NCBI GenBank assembly: GCA_045106175.1
Contig: JBGCEF010000009.1
Location: 1 to 22,550, forward strand
Length of the DNA stretch: 22,550 nucleotides
Direction of reading: 5' to 3'
From: TMED27 sp045106175
GTDB taxonomy: Bacteria > Pseudomonadota > Alphaproteobacteria > Micavibrionales > Micavibrionaceae
Below are positions 15,369 through 22,550 of the stretch, piece by piece. The first letter of the stretch is position 1. Every line of letters starts with the position of its first letter. The notes beneath the pieces are model-generated. The model was given only the letters and a program-made list of their open reading frames with translations. It searched no databases and was not told the origin of the DNA. A program made the position numbers and the translations under genes.

Positions 15369-16361
15369 ATGGCACGTCCAGGTCGCCCAGCAATGCCAAA
15401 GCCAGATCTGCATCCAAGTGTTGATGCGTTTTTAGATATGTTGACCACCGAACGCGGTGCAGCACATAATACACGACAAGCATATTGGCGTGATTTGGCT
15501 GATGTAAGTCTTTATTTACGTAGCGCACAGAACACAGATGTTAATGCAGCGACAACAGATCAGTTAAAAGATTATCTAAAAGATTTGTCTGCAAAGAAAA
15601 ACACCAAGGGTAACAAGAACACATTGATTGCATCTCGCACGGTTGCGAGACGCCTATCAGCGCTTCGTCAATATTATCGTTTTCTTATTTCAGAAGAAAA
15701 ACGTGAAGATGATCCGACAACGAACATCGAAAGCCCGAAGCAAACACGTACTTTGCCAAAAACATTGTCTGAAGGTGAAGTCGATAACCTTATCCAGACA
15801 GCCGGTAAAGGTGGTAAACCTGAGAATGTTCGTCTTGTTGCTTTACTCGAAATCCTTTACGCATCAGGTCTTCGTGTTTCAGAGCTTGTTGGGTTGCCTA
15901 TGTCAGCGCTTGGTGAAGATAATCAATTCTTGATCGTTTCTGGTAAGGCTGGCCGTGATCGCATGGTTCCTTTATCAGAACCCGCGCAGGAAGCACTCGC
16001 AAAATATATGGGTGTGCGTAAAACATTTATTGGTCCGGAAAATCAAGCTCTTCAAGAAAAAGCTGTATTCCCGTCACGTACATCAACAAGTGGTCACTTA
16101 ACGCGCCAGCGTTTTGCTCAGCTGCTTAAAGATTTAGCACGTGCCGCAGATATCGAAGAAGGCAAGGTTAGCCCTCATATTCTTCGTCATGCGTTTGCAA
16201 CCCACCTATTGAGCCGTGGCGCAGACCTTCGCTCTGTCCAAAAAATGCTTGGTCACGCAGATATTGCTACGACACAAATCTACACGCATATGGTTGGTGA
16301 CGATTTGAAGAAAACTGTTAAAGATAAGCATCCGCTTTCTAAGACAGGGTCAGACAGCTAA
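15369..16361 (+). CDS. xerD: Tyrosine recombinase XerD
   Basis: Site-specific tyrosine recombinase that, with XerC at dif and under FtsK control, resolves chromosome dimers. It has 330 residues, about 30 longer than E. coli XerD, owing to a basic N-terminal extension and a short insert around 75-85 (KKNTKGNKNT). The SAM-like core-binding domain covers about 14-110. The catalytic domain holds R169 (ASGLR), K193 (SGKAGR), H270 and R273 (HILRHAF), H296 (LGHADI) and the nucleophile Y305 (QIYTH). The ribosome binding site AGGAG (15358-15362) is six bases from the ATG. The chromosomal setting between the exported-protein gene and accA indicates the housekeeping recombinase rather than a phage integrase; XerC cannot be wholly excluded. 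Confidence 0.93.
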   Translation: MARPGRPAMPKPDLHPSVDAFLDMLTTERGAAHNTRQAYWRDLADVSLYLRSAQNTDVNAATTDQLKDYLKDLSAKKNTKGNKNTLIASRTVARRLSALRQYYRFLISEEKREDDPTTNIESPKQTRTLPKTLSEGEVDNLIQTAGKGGKPENVRLVALLEILYASGLRVSELVGLPMSALGEDNQFLIVSGKAGRDRMVPLSEPAQEALAKYMGVRKTFIGPENQALQEKAVFPSRTSTSGHLTRQRFAQLLKDLARAADIEEGKVSPHILRHAFATHLLSRGADLRSVQKMLGHADIATTQIYTHMVGDDLKKTVKDKHPLSKTGSDS

Positions 16362-16381
16362 GTATAATTTGCAATTTATTC

Positions 16382-16423
16382 ACAGGCGCCTTTGGATTCG
16401 GTTTGAATTCAGGCGCCTGTTTT
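16382..16423 (+). terminator. Intrinsic terminator after xerD
   Basis: A perfect 10-base inverted repeat, ACAGGCGCCT (16382-16391) and AGGCGCCTGT (16411-16420), forms a GC-rich stem. Inside it GGATTC and GAATTC extend the hairpin by six more pairs, one of them G-U, around the loop GGTTT. The stem runs directly into TTTT at 16420-16423. It ends the xerD transcript and separates it from accA. The arm contains the palindrome GGCGCC, so each half could also pair with itself. Confidence 0.85.
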
Positions 16424-16460
16424 GCTATCACAGTTCCAGCTTTAATAACAAAAGATAAAT

Positions 16461-17399
16461 ATGATGCTAGAATTTGAAAAACCGATCCTTGAGCTTGAAA
16501 GCAAAATCGCTGAGCTTCGTCATGTCAGTAGTGATGAGGTCAATATTTCGGAAGAAATTACCCGCATGCAAGGGAAGGCAGACAAATTATTACAGCAGGC
16601 TTACACAAAGCTTACGCCATCACAAAAAGTGTTGGTTGCGCGCCACCCAGAGCGTCCACATTTTAAAGATTATATTGCCGCATTAATTACAGATTTCACG
16701 CCACTTGCTGGTGATCGTAATTTTGCTGAAGATTATGCGCTTATGGGCGGTTTAGGACGCTTTAAAGAGCAATCATGCGTTATTATCGGACATGAGAAAG
16801 GCAATGACACAGAAAGCCGTATCAAACATAATTTTGGCATGGCAAGACCAGAGGGATATAGAAAGGCACAGCGATTGATGGCGATGGCGTCGCAGTTTAA
16901 CCTGCCGATTATTACGTTGATTGATACTGCGGGCGCTTATCCTGGGCTTGGCGCGGAAGAGCGCGGTCAGAGCGAAGCTATCGCTAAATCAATCGAGAGT
17001 TGTTTACGCGCGGAAACACCGATTATTTCGGTTGTGATTGGCGAAGGCGGTTCTGGTGGTGCGATCGCTATCGCAGTTGCAGATCGTATTTATATGCTAG
17101 AGCATTCCATTTACTCTGTCATTTCCCCTGAAGGATGTGCGTCTATTTTATGGCGCAGCGCAAGTCACGCGGAAGAAGCGGCCACAGCCCTTAAATTGAC
17201 CGCACAAGATTTGTTGGAGCTAAAGCTTATCGATGGTGTAATAGAAGAGCCTATCGGTGGTGCGCACCGTTATCAGTCAGATACTATTCAATTAGTAGGT
17301 CAGACCATTGAAAATGCACTAAATGAGCTTTCTTCTGAACAGCCAGAAGCACTAAAAACTGCTCGAAGAGAGAAGTTTTTAGCACAAGGCCGCTTTTAA
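16461..17399 (+). CDS. accA: Acetyl-CoA carboxylase carboxyltransferase subunit alpha
   Basis: Alpha subunit of the carboxyltransferase that, with AccD, moves the carboxyl group from biotin to acetyl-CoA to make malonyl-CoA, the first step of fatty acid synthesis. It has 312 residues, near the usual 315-320. The N-terminal helix pair (LEFEKPILELESKIAEL), the ARHPERP segment, GRFKEQSCVIIGHEKG and the crotonase-fold LIDTAGAYPGLGAEERGQSEAIA with the GEGGSGGAIAI oxyanion region are all present. Two ATGs stand side by side at 16461 and 16464, and neither has a clear ribosome binding site. The gene has its own transcription unit to judge from the terminator upstream. It converges with the ribbon-helix-helix gene, 16 bases apart. 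Confidence 0.97.
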   Translation: MMLEFEKPILELESKIAELRHVSSDEVNISEEITRMQGKADKLLQQAYTKLTPSQKVLVARHPERPHFKDYIAALITDFTPLAGDRNFAEDYALMGGLGRFKEQSCVIIGHEKGNDTESRIKHNFGMARPEGYRKAQRLMAMASQFNLPIITLIDTAGAYPGLGAEERGQSEAIAKSIESCLRAETPIISVVIGEGGSGGAIAIAVADRIYMLEHSIYSVISPEGCASILWRSASHAEEAATALKLTAQDLLELKLIDGVIEEPIGGAHRYQSDTIQLVGQTIENALNELSSEQPEALKTARREKFLAQGRF

Positions 17400-17415
17400 A
17401 TTCCAGACTGTTTTA

Positions 17416-17823
17416 TTAAGCGTGAGCATGTTCGTGAATGACAATATGCTTTGGCTTTCGCATGGTTGCGTCATTTAATCCAGCACGTGATTTCATGTGC
17501 TCAAAATTACCATGACCGGCATTTACATGACCGTCTTCTGTTGCAGCAGCGCGATAATACAGCATTAAAAACACACGAATTGCCGCTGTTAGTGATGTTT
17601 TTGAATTTTTACGCAGGCTAATCAAAGTACATATGTCATGAATCGTGCAATTCTCACGCTTTGCAATATCAAAAAGAGACTTCCACATCTCAGGTTCCAG
17701 TCTTACAGACGTTCTTCGCCCGCTTACTGTGATATTACGGCTTAATAATGTTGTTTTAACATCATCGTTTGACGTGACATGGCGATCAATCTCATTTAAT
17801 TTGGAATTCAATATTTTGTTCAT
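17416..17823 (-). CDS. Ribbon-helix-helix DNA-binding protein with His-rich tail
   Basis: Small predicted transcriptional regulator of 135 residues. Residues 34-92 match the RHH_4 type seen in Alphaproteobacteria: a basic strand GRRTSVRLEPEMW for the DNA-contacting ribbon, a first helix SLFDIAKREN and a second helix pair ending SLTAAIRVFLMLYYRAAA. The N-terminal 30 residues are charged and probably flexible. The C-terminal tail of about 40 residues is rich in histidine (GHGNFEHM and IHEHAHA), which is unusual and could bind a metal ion. The gene stands alone on the minus strand, convergent with accA, with a possible promoter immediately upstream. Targets are unknown; the domain call is good. 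Confidence 0.8.
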   Translation of the reverse strand: MNKILNSKLNEIDRHVTSNDDVKTTLLSRNITVSGRRTSVRLEPEMWKSLFDIAKRENCTIHDICTLISLRKNSKTSLTAAIRVFLMLYYRAAATEDGHVNAGHGNFEHMKSRAGLNDATMRKPKHIVIHEHAHA

Positions 17824-17837
17824 AGTGACCCCACAAC

Positions 17838-17865
17838 GTTATAGATTAATAATTTACGCTTTCAA
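17838..17865 (-). promoter_or_regulatory. Possible promoter of the ribbon-helix-helix gene
   Basis: On the minus strand TTGAAA (17860-17865) and TATAAC (17838-17843) are 16 bases apart. Transcription would begin near 17831, only about eight bases before the start codon, so the leader would be very short. This makes the call tentative. Confidence 0.35.
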
Positions 17866-17925
17866 CTATTAGTTTATAACTTTAAGGATAGGTTTTGGCA
17901 ATAAAAATTTTGAAGCTTAGCTTTT

Positions 17926-18201
17926 TTAATGTTCTAATTTCATTGAAACAGCATGCAAACCCTCATTAAAACACTCAAATATAGATTTATTTACAAGCCT
18001 TTGCGCATTTATCTTTGTTAGGTTTTTAAAATCAGATGAAACAACCTTAAGTTTAAAATGCGTTTCTCCGCTTCCATCATCTCCGGCGTGCCCTTTGTGT
18101 AGGTGGCTTTCATTTACGATTTCTATTTCATCAACATTGATGTTTTCGCATATCCTTGCCTTGATTTTTTCCGCCATGCTCATAGATTTGTTGAACCTCA
18201 T
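17926..18201 (-). CDS. BolA-family protein
   Basis: BolA-like protein of 91 residues. Members bind [2Fe-2S] clusters together with monothiol glutaredoxins, and some act as DNA-binding stress regulators. The family hallmarks are visible: NESHLHKGHAG with the cluster-ligand histidine region near 30-40, GETHFKLKVVS after it, the conserved hydrophobic helix NKSIFECF and the closing EGLHAVSMKL. Three methionines (residues 1, 7 and 9) are possible starts. The first has GGA about eight bases upstream, whereas relatives usually begin near MAEKIK, so the first eight residues may not be present. The gene is divergent from the DnaJ-like gene with 53-56 bases between them. A bolA next to this DnaJ-like gene and cobST is a conserved alphaproteobacterial arrangement, as I recall. 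Confidence 0.92.
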   Translation of the reverse strand: MRFNKSMSMAEKIKARICENINVDEIEIVNESHLHKGHAGDDGSGETHFKLKVVSSDFKNLTKINAQRLVNKSIFECFNEGLHAVSMKLEH

Positions 18202-18257
18202 GCTTGTTTCCAGCTAACATAACAGAGGTGCGCCCTATAAACAGCTAGAAAATTTTG

Positions 18258-18866
18258 ATGCCGCAAATATTTTTAAAACCCAGATCTGCCGATTTTGCCG
18301 AAAGAAACGCGCATCAGGAGCTTCGCATGTGTGACATGCCAGGATGCTGCCTAAAGGGTGAGCATCGCGCCCCAAAAGATCGCAGTCTTTCTGATTATTA
18401 TTATTTTTGTTTTGAACATGCGCGTGATTACAACAAGGCTTGGAATTTCTTTGAAGGTATGAGCACAAACGATGTGGAAGAGCATATTTATAATTCCATG
18501 TATGGTGACCGTCCGACTTGGAAATATGGCGTTAACGGCAATGCAGAAGAGGCACTTTATCAAACTGCATGGCGCATGAAGTTCGGTGAAGACGCAGAAC
18601 CTCCGCCCAATAAAGAGGAACGCGCACGCCAAAGCATCGGGGATTCCGAATATTCAAAAGAATATGAAGCGATGGCGATTATGGGTTTGGAACCGCCGCT
18701 TACATTTGATGCGATTAAGCTTCGCTATCGTGAGTTAGCAATGAAACATCACCCCGACCGTAATCAAGGTTCAGAAAAATCAGAAGAGCTTCTCAAAAGC
18801 ATTAATATGGCCTATACAGTATTGAAACTTGCTTATGAGAAGTTTGACAAGTTGGAAGAAAAGTAG
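18258..18866 (+). CDS. DnaJ-domain protein with N-terminal Cys/His motif
   Basis: J-domain co-chaperone-like protein of 202 residues that would stimulate a DnaK-type ATPase. The J domain is C-terminal, about residues 136-198, with helix II LRYRELAMKHHPDRN and the invariant HPD at 165-167. The N-terminal part carries Cys and His residues (C25, C30, C31, H36, C51, H54) in a C-x4-C ... C-x2-H pattern that may bind zinc. Between them lies an aromatic, helical linker (YYYFCFEHARDYNKAWNFFEG). It lacks the Gly/Phe region and the canonical zinc finger of DnaJ. I chose ATG 18258 over TTG 18255. cobS follows after 19 bases, so the two are probably cotranscribed; a link to CobST assembly is inference. 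Confidence 0.9.
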   Translation: MPQIFLKPRSADFAERNAHQELRMCDMPGCCLKGEHRAPKDRSLSDYYYFCFEHARDYNKAWNFFEGMSTNDVEEHIYNSMYGDRPTWKYGVNGNAEEALYQTAWRMKFGEDAEPPPNKEERARQSIGDSEYSKEYEAMAIMGLEPPLTFDAIKLRYRELAMKHHPDRNQGSEKSEELLKSINMAYTVLKLAYEKFDKLEEK

Positions 18867-18885
18867 ACTAAAAGAAAAGTAGATC

Positions 18886-19947
18886 ATGAGCGCAGACGCA
18901 ATCGACAATATCGACAAAGAAAAAGACCGTGACGGCATGGCTTTTAACATTACTGAGGTTAAGGCCAAGGAGGGTAAATATACATCCATCCCTGACACAA
19001 AGGCCAATGTACGCGAGGTTTTCGGGCTTGATATTGATTGGGAAATTCCAGCGTTTAGCGAAGATACGCCGAATGTTCCCGATATCGATAAGACCTATCA
19101 GTTTGATCACGACACAACACTTGCGGTATTGGCAGGCTTTGCGCATAACCGCCGTGTGATGATTCAGGGGTACCACGGGACTGGAAAATCAACACATATT
19201 GAACAGGTTGCTGCGCGCCTTAACTGGCCATGCGTTAGAATCAACCTCGATTCGCATGTCTCGCGGGTAGATTTGATTGGTAAAGACACGATTGTTTTGC
19301 AAGAAGGCAAGCAAATCACCAAATGGAAAGAAGGATTGCTTCCTTGGTCCATTCAAAACCCGGTTGCGCTCGTTTTTGATGAATATGACGCAGGGCGTCC
19401 GGATGTTATGTTTGTTATTCAACGTGTTTTGGAAGCCGAAGGGCGTTTAACACTATTGGATCAAAACAAAGTGATCCGCCCTCACCCGGCATTTCGTTTG
19501 TTTGCGACATCTAACACAGTTGGACTTGGTGATACGACCGGGCTTTATCACGGGACGCAGCAGATTAACCAAGGGCAGATGGACCGTTGGAATGTTGTTG
19601 TTACATTAAATTACCTGCCGCATGCAGATGAGATGGATATCATGCTCGCGAAATTCCCGCATCTTGCGACGGATGAAGGGCGTGACATGATTGATAAAAT
19701 GGTGCGCCTTGCCGATATGACGCGCGAGGGTTTCGTGAATGGTGATCTTTCGACATTAATGAGCCCGCGTACGGTCTTAGCGTGGATTGAAAATACCGAG
19801 ATTTTTGGCAAGCCTGAATTGGCGTTCCAACTTTCATTTTTAAATAAGTGTGATGAAACCGAGCGCCCGATTATCGCGGAATATTATCAACGCTGTTTTG
19901 ATGTTGATTTACCCGAAAGTGCGATAAAGAATATTGTCGTTGGCTAG
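18886..19947 (+). CDS. cobS: Cobaltochelatase subunit CobS (AAA+ ATPase, MoxR-like)
   Basis: ATPase subunit of the aerobic cobaltochelatase, which with CobT powers insertion of Co2+ into hydrogenobyrinate a,c-diamide by CobN. It has 353 residues, slightly longer than the usual 330 or so through an N-terminal extension. A CobS N-terminal segment occurs at about 40-60 (VREVFGLDIDWEIPAF). Walker A is GYHGTGKS at 95-102, Walker B is VFDEYDAG with D165-E166, sensor 1 is at N210 (ATSNT), and an arginine-finger candidate is R234 (QGQMDRWN). The C terminus PIIAEYYQRCFDVDLPES is typical. The last 39 bases overlap an antisense gene that separates cobS from cobT. No other cobalamin gene is in the window, so a CobN partner has to be encoded elsewhere or the pair serves another role. 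Confidence 0.93.
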   Translation: MSADAIDNIDKEKDRDGMAFNITEVKAKEGKYTSIPDTKANVREVFGLDIDWEIPAFSEDTPNVPDIDKTYQFDHDTTLAVLAGFAHNRRVMIQGYHGTGKSTHIEQVAARLNWPCVRINLDSHVSRVDLIGKDTIVLQEGKQITKWKEGLLPWSIQNPVALVFDEYDAGRPDVMFVIQRVLEAEGRLTLLDQNKVIRPHPAFRLFATSNTVGLGDTTGLYHGTQQINQGQMDRWNVVVTLNYLPHADEMDIMLAKFPHLATDEGRDMIDKMVRLADMTREGFVNGDLSTLMSPRTVLAWIENTEIFGKPELAFQLSFLNKCDETERPIIAEYYQRCFDVDLPESAIKNIVVG

Positions 19948-20478
19948 CGTTGCTAAATCAATGTCTTTACCGTCAGCCTTTATACTTTCAAGGGACACAA
20001 GCTGAGCTCCATATTTTTCTGAAGCTACTAAAAATGATGGTGGCAAATCTTGTAAATTTGAAAACTCCGCTTGTTCCAAACGTTTTTTAAAAGCGTCTAC
20101 AACGTCTTCATAAACTTCAATCCCAACTCCCGCAAAGCATTCAGCTCTGTTAGTGGCAGAATTTCCGTCGACCTTATCAGCCAACATTACTGTTCCATTG
20201 GCAGCGCAAGAAATTGAATTTGGAATCACAGCTAAAGAATCTCTTGCGACAACGAATGTCAAAGCAGTATCACGAGCCGCACCTACAAAAATATCTTGCA
20301 CATCGCCTTCGTAAGAAGGATTTAAAGCAATCATTCCCCTGACAATCCCACTTGCAATGCCAACCCATAGAGGCGTTAGCGCTACACCTATTAGCTTCCC
20401 TGATACTGTTCGTGTGGCTTTAAAAGGCATTTTTATACTCGCAGTTATTTCATTGCCTTGTACATTATTTATTTTCAT
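19909..20478 (-). CDS. Unrecognised 189-residue protein, antisense between cobS and cobT
   Basis: I do not recognise this protein. The frame is open for 189 codons and is the only long frame in the 586 bases between cobS and cobT. A hydrophobic, glycine-rich stretch at about residues 29-52 (LIGVALTPLWVGIASGIV and on) could be a membrane segment. The rest looks soluble and mixed alpha/beta, with a helical charged part near 125-150 (VVDAFKKRLEQAEF). Two cysteines are present. Codon choice differs from cobS and cobT: it uses ATA for Ile at least five times, AGA/AGG for Arg, and CTA for Leu repeatedly, all scarce in its neighbours. No Shine-Dalgarno sequence precedes ATG 20478; Met17 is an alternative start. 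Its end overlaps the cobS 3' end by 39 bases. It looks like an inserted or lineage-specific gene. Non-coding origin is possible but less likely given the intact length. Confidence 0.6.
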   Translation of the reverse strand: MKINNVQGNEITASIKMPFKATRTVSGKLIGVALTPLWVGIASGIVRGMIALNPSYEGDVQDIFVGAARDTALTFVVARDSLAVIPNSISCAANGTVMLADKVDGNSATNRAECFAGVGIEVYEDVVDAFKKRLEQAEFSNLQDLPPSFLVASEKYGAQLVSLESIKADGKDIDLATLANDNILYRTFG

Positions 20479-20533
20479 AAACGCAAGCTTTTTGTGGGTG
20501 GTAACGTGTTGGGGTTGGGCTTATATTGCTTGC

Positions 20534-22378
20534 ATGAGTGAAGAGAATGTTGATCATTTTAAACATGTAACGTCGATTACAATGCGTACGATTGCAAAAG
20601 ATGCGGATCTTGAGCCATCATATTCCACCGCGGAGCCGCCCACGGGGCGCGTGATTGAAGGGATGCGCCCGCGCCTGCCCCAGCCAGATCACACCATGAG
20701 TGCAGAGAGCAAAAGATTAGTGCGTGGATGCGCAGACATTCAAGCGCTTCGTATCGCGCATCATGATGAACGGATGCATATCAAGTTAAAACCAAGAGAC
20801 AATCATGCGGCAAGTGTTTTTGCCGCTCTTGAACAGGCCAGATGCGAGGCCGTCGGGGCCTTAAAAATGCCAGGCGTTGGCGCTAATCTTAATGCTGTTT
20901 TGGCGGAAAAAGCAGGTCGCCTAGGGCTTGAAAATATTACGAAACGAGAGCAAGTGGATATGGCGGATGCGCTGCACATTATGGCGCGCCTTGAATTAAC
21001 GGGTGAAGCGCCGCCGCCGTCTGCCGAGAAGCTAATTGAGCTATGGAAGCCGTGGTTAGATAAACGGCTTAAAGATTTGGGATTTGATGATTTAAAGCCG
21101 CTTTTGAATGATCAAAAGCAATATGCATCCGTTGCGAAGCAGCTGATATCCGCTTTAGATATGCCCATAGAAGACGGGACAGAGGGACAAGAATCAGAAA
21201 GCTCGGATGACGACGATTTAGATCATGATGATCAAAACGATGCGCAAGATGACAATGATCAAGACGACGACCATGAAAGCGATAGTGACAGTCATGACCT
21301 TGATGAGAATTTATCCAGCGGTGCGGATGATGAATATCTAGAAGCTTTTGGTGAAGATGATAATTTTGACGAAGGTCAGCAAGATGATGGTTCTGCTGCG
21401 GCTGAACAATCGCCGCGTGGCGCAGGACGTGATGATTTTATTCCCGGCCGCGATGGCATGTATACGATCTATACATCTGCATTTGACGAAGAAGTAGAAG
21501 CCAGCGAGCTAGCGGATAGTCATGAGCTTGTTCGTTTGCGCGGAATGTTAGATAAGCAATTATCATCTCATCAAACTATTATTACAAAGCTGGCGAATCG
21601 CTTGCAACGTAAAGTTATGGCGCAACAACAGCGTCATTGGAGTTTTGATTTGGATGAGGGAATTTTGGATACGGCGCGGCTTGCGCGTGTTGTTGCTAAT
21701 CCGAATGTGCCGCTGACGTTTAAACAGGAAAAAGAGACAGAATTTCGTGACACTATTGTTACGCTTTTGATCGATAATTCCGGCTCAATGCGAGGACGCC
21801 CTATCGCCACAGCCGCAATGACAGCCGATATTGTTGCGCGCACGTTGGAGCGATGCGGTGTTTGTGTTGAGGTGTTAGGCTTTACGACGCGGGCTTGGAA
21901 AGGTGGGAAAGCCCGTGATCTTTGGATGCAAAATGACCGCCCGAAACATCCCGGGCGATTAAATGATCTTCGTCATATTATATATAAAAGCGCAGATGCA
22001 CCGATGCGTCGAACGAAAAAAAATATGGGCCTCATGCTTAAAGAAGGTATTTTGAAAGAAAATATTGATGGCGAGGCACTCGTGTGGGCGCATAACCGTA
22101 TTGCGCAACGCCCCGAACAACGCAAAATCATAATGGTCATTTCAGATGGTGCGCCCGTAGATGATTCAACATTGTCAGTGAACCCTACTCATATTCTTGA
22201 GCAAGATCTTCGCACTGTTATTCATTGGATAGAAGAAAAGTCCGATATTGAAATAACAGCTATAGGGATTGGACATGATGTCACGCGGTATTATAAACGT
22301 GCCATTAAGATCACAGATGCCGACGAACTTGCGAAGGCATTGGTCGATCAACTGGAAAAGCTTTTTGAAGACGATTAA
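20534..22378 (+). CDS. cobT: Cobaltochelatase subunit CobT (VWA domain)
   Basis: Partner of CobS in the aerobic cobaltochelatase; it forms the second ring layer and contacts CobN through its von Willebrand A domain. From ATG 20534 it has 614 residues, the usual size. The CobT N-terminal domain covers about 1-215. A strongly acidic linker rich in Asp, Glu and Ser runs from about 215 to 285. The VWA domain begins near 408 with the metal site DNSGSM (D414, S416, S418); D538 in the SDGAP motif completes the MIDAS, and GIGHDVTRYYKRAI follows. The frame is open up to 20357, but the 59 extra residues are hydrophobic, overlap the antisense gene and do not resemble CobT. No ribosome binding site is seen before 20534. 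The antisense gene separates it from cobS, so it may need its own promoter. Confidence 0.93.
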   Translation: MSEENVDHFKHVTSITMRTIAKDADLEPSYSTAEPPTGRVIEGMRPRLPQPDHTMSAESKRLVRGCADIQALRIAHHDERMHIKLKPRDNHAASVFAALEQARCEAVGALKMPGVGANLNAVLAEKAGRLGLENITKREQVDMADALHIMARLELTGEAPPPSAEKLIELWKPWLDKRLKDLGFDDLKPLLNDQKQYASVAKQLISALDMPIEDGTEGQESESSDDDDLDHDDQNDAQDDNDQDDDHESDSDSHDLDENLSSGADDEYLEAFGEDDNFDEGQQDDGSAAAEQSPRGAGRDDFIPGRDGMYTIYTSAFDEEVEASELADSHELVRLRGMLDKQLSSHQTIITKLANRLQRKVMAQQQRHWSFDLDEGILDTARLARVVANPNVPLTFKQEKETEFRDTIVTLLIDNSGSMRGRPIATAAMTADIVARTLERCGVCVEVLGFTTRAWKGGKARDLWMQNDRPKHPGRLNDLRHIIYKSADAPMRRTKKNMGLMLKEGILKENIDGEALVWAHNRIAQRPEQRKIIMVISDGAPVDDSTLSVNPTHILEQDLRTVIHWIEEKSDIEITAIGIGHDVTRYYKRAIKITDADELAKALVDQLEKLFEDD

Positions 22379-22426
22379 TCCATTACGTTAATCATTTGTT
22401 AAGATTCTCCCGTTAAACCTTATTAT

Positions 22427-22550
22427 ATGGGAGATAGAACATTTTATGACGGTGCTGATTTTGATCCGTCGCAATTATCCGATACGGCCGAACGTAAACT
22501 TCGCAAAGCACTTAAACTTGGTGAAATGGGTAGTATGGTTCGTGAAGATA
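22427..22550 (+). CDS. 5' end of an unidentified gene (partial)
   Basis: An ATG at 22427 opens a frame of 41 codons that runs off the right edge. The protein starts MGDRTFYDGADFDPSQLSDT and continues with a basic helical stretch (AERKLRKALKLGEMG). It is soluble with no signal peptide. I do not recognise the family from this much. It begins 48 bases after cobT on the same strand. No ribosome binding site is visible; TATTAT stands directly before the ATG. Confidence 0.5.
   Translation, partial: MGDRTFYDGADFDPSQLSDTAERKLRKALKLGEMGSMVRED

Noticed and set aside
17880..17925. Possible terminator after bolA (AAGCTTAGCTTTTTT)
   Set aside because: The paired arms leave a one-base loop, and the T run faces the wrong direction for bolA transcription.
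20357..20533. 59-codon upstream extension of the cobT frame
   Set aside because: The residues are a hydrophobic shadow of the antisense gene; CobT proteins begin near the MSEENVDHF segment at 20534.
21180..21390. Asp/Glu/Ser-rich stretch in cobT looking like a repeat expansion
   Set aside because: An acidic linker between the N-terminal and VWA domains is normal for CobT, and the codons do not form a tandem DNA repeat.
22373..22393. Inverted repeat GATTAA / TTAATC after cobT
   Set aside because: Six AT-only or nearly AT-only pairs without a proper T run are too weak to call a terminator.

Overview
The window reads as a chromosomal segment of an alphaproteobacterium with AT-leaning base composition. 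The diagnostic evidence is the gene neighbourhood. On the right, bolA, a DnaJ-like gene, cobS and cobT lie next to accA, xerD, aroK, aroB and a CorC/HlyC-type gene, an order I recall from Rhizobiales and related orders. On the left, secA is divergent from a SurA/PpiC-type parvulin gene followed by mutT and a small methyltransferase. I see no tRNA, rRNA, insertion sequence, integrase of a mobile element or CRISPR array. The genus cannot be named from the sequence alone.

Layout. Positions 1-716 (+) hold the 3' end of an unidentified gene and an unrecognised 193-residue protein. Positions 711-2963 (-) form a compact operon, ppiC > mutT > methyltransferase. Its promoter stands back to back with that of secA (3092-5875, +) in a 128-base gap. 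Behind secA comes a tightly packed accessory cassette (5901-9466, +): FkbM-type methyltransferase, alpha/beta hydrolase, FAD-dependent oxidoreductase and aldo/keto reductase. Consecutive genes overlap by 1, 8 and 19 bases. The cassette converges on a sulfotransferase-like gene (9453-10457, -).

Positions 10502-13488 (-) are aroK > aroB > CorC-type membrane protein, covering two shikimate-pathway steps and a predicted divalent-cation transport or tolerance protein. In the other direction run a 50-residue one-pass membrane protein (13576-13728), a 543-residue exported protein of unknown function joined to it by a TAATG junction, xerD, a strong intrinsic terminator and accA. A ribbon-helix-helix regulator (17416-17823, -) and bolA (17926-18201, -) follow. 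Then come the DnaJ-like gene, cobS and cobT on the plus strand, and the first 41 codons of another gene at the right edge.

The most notable points are these. An intact, unrecognised 189-codon reading frame with different codon habits lies antisense between cobS and cobT, which normally run together. The FAD oxidoreductase has no ATG, GTG or TTG near its Rossmann motif but has a well-placed ribosome binding site in front of an ATC. The neighbouring hydrolase has Leu where the third catalytic residue is expected. The four-gene cassette plus sulfotransferase-like gene looks like an uncharacterised small-molecule or surface-glycan modification module. Nothing here proves a wholly new system; the antisense gene in cobST and the cassette are the best candidates.
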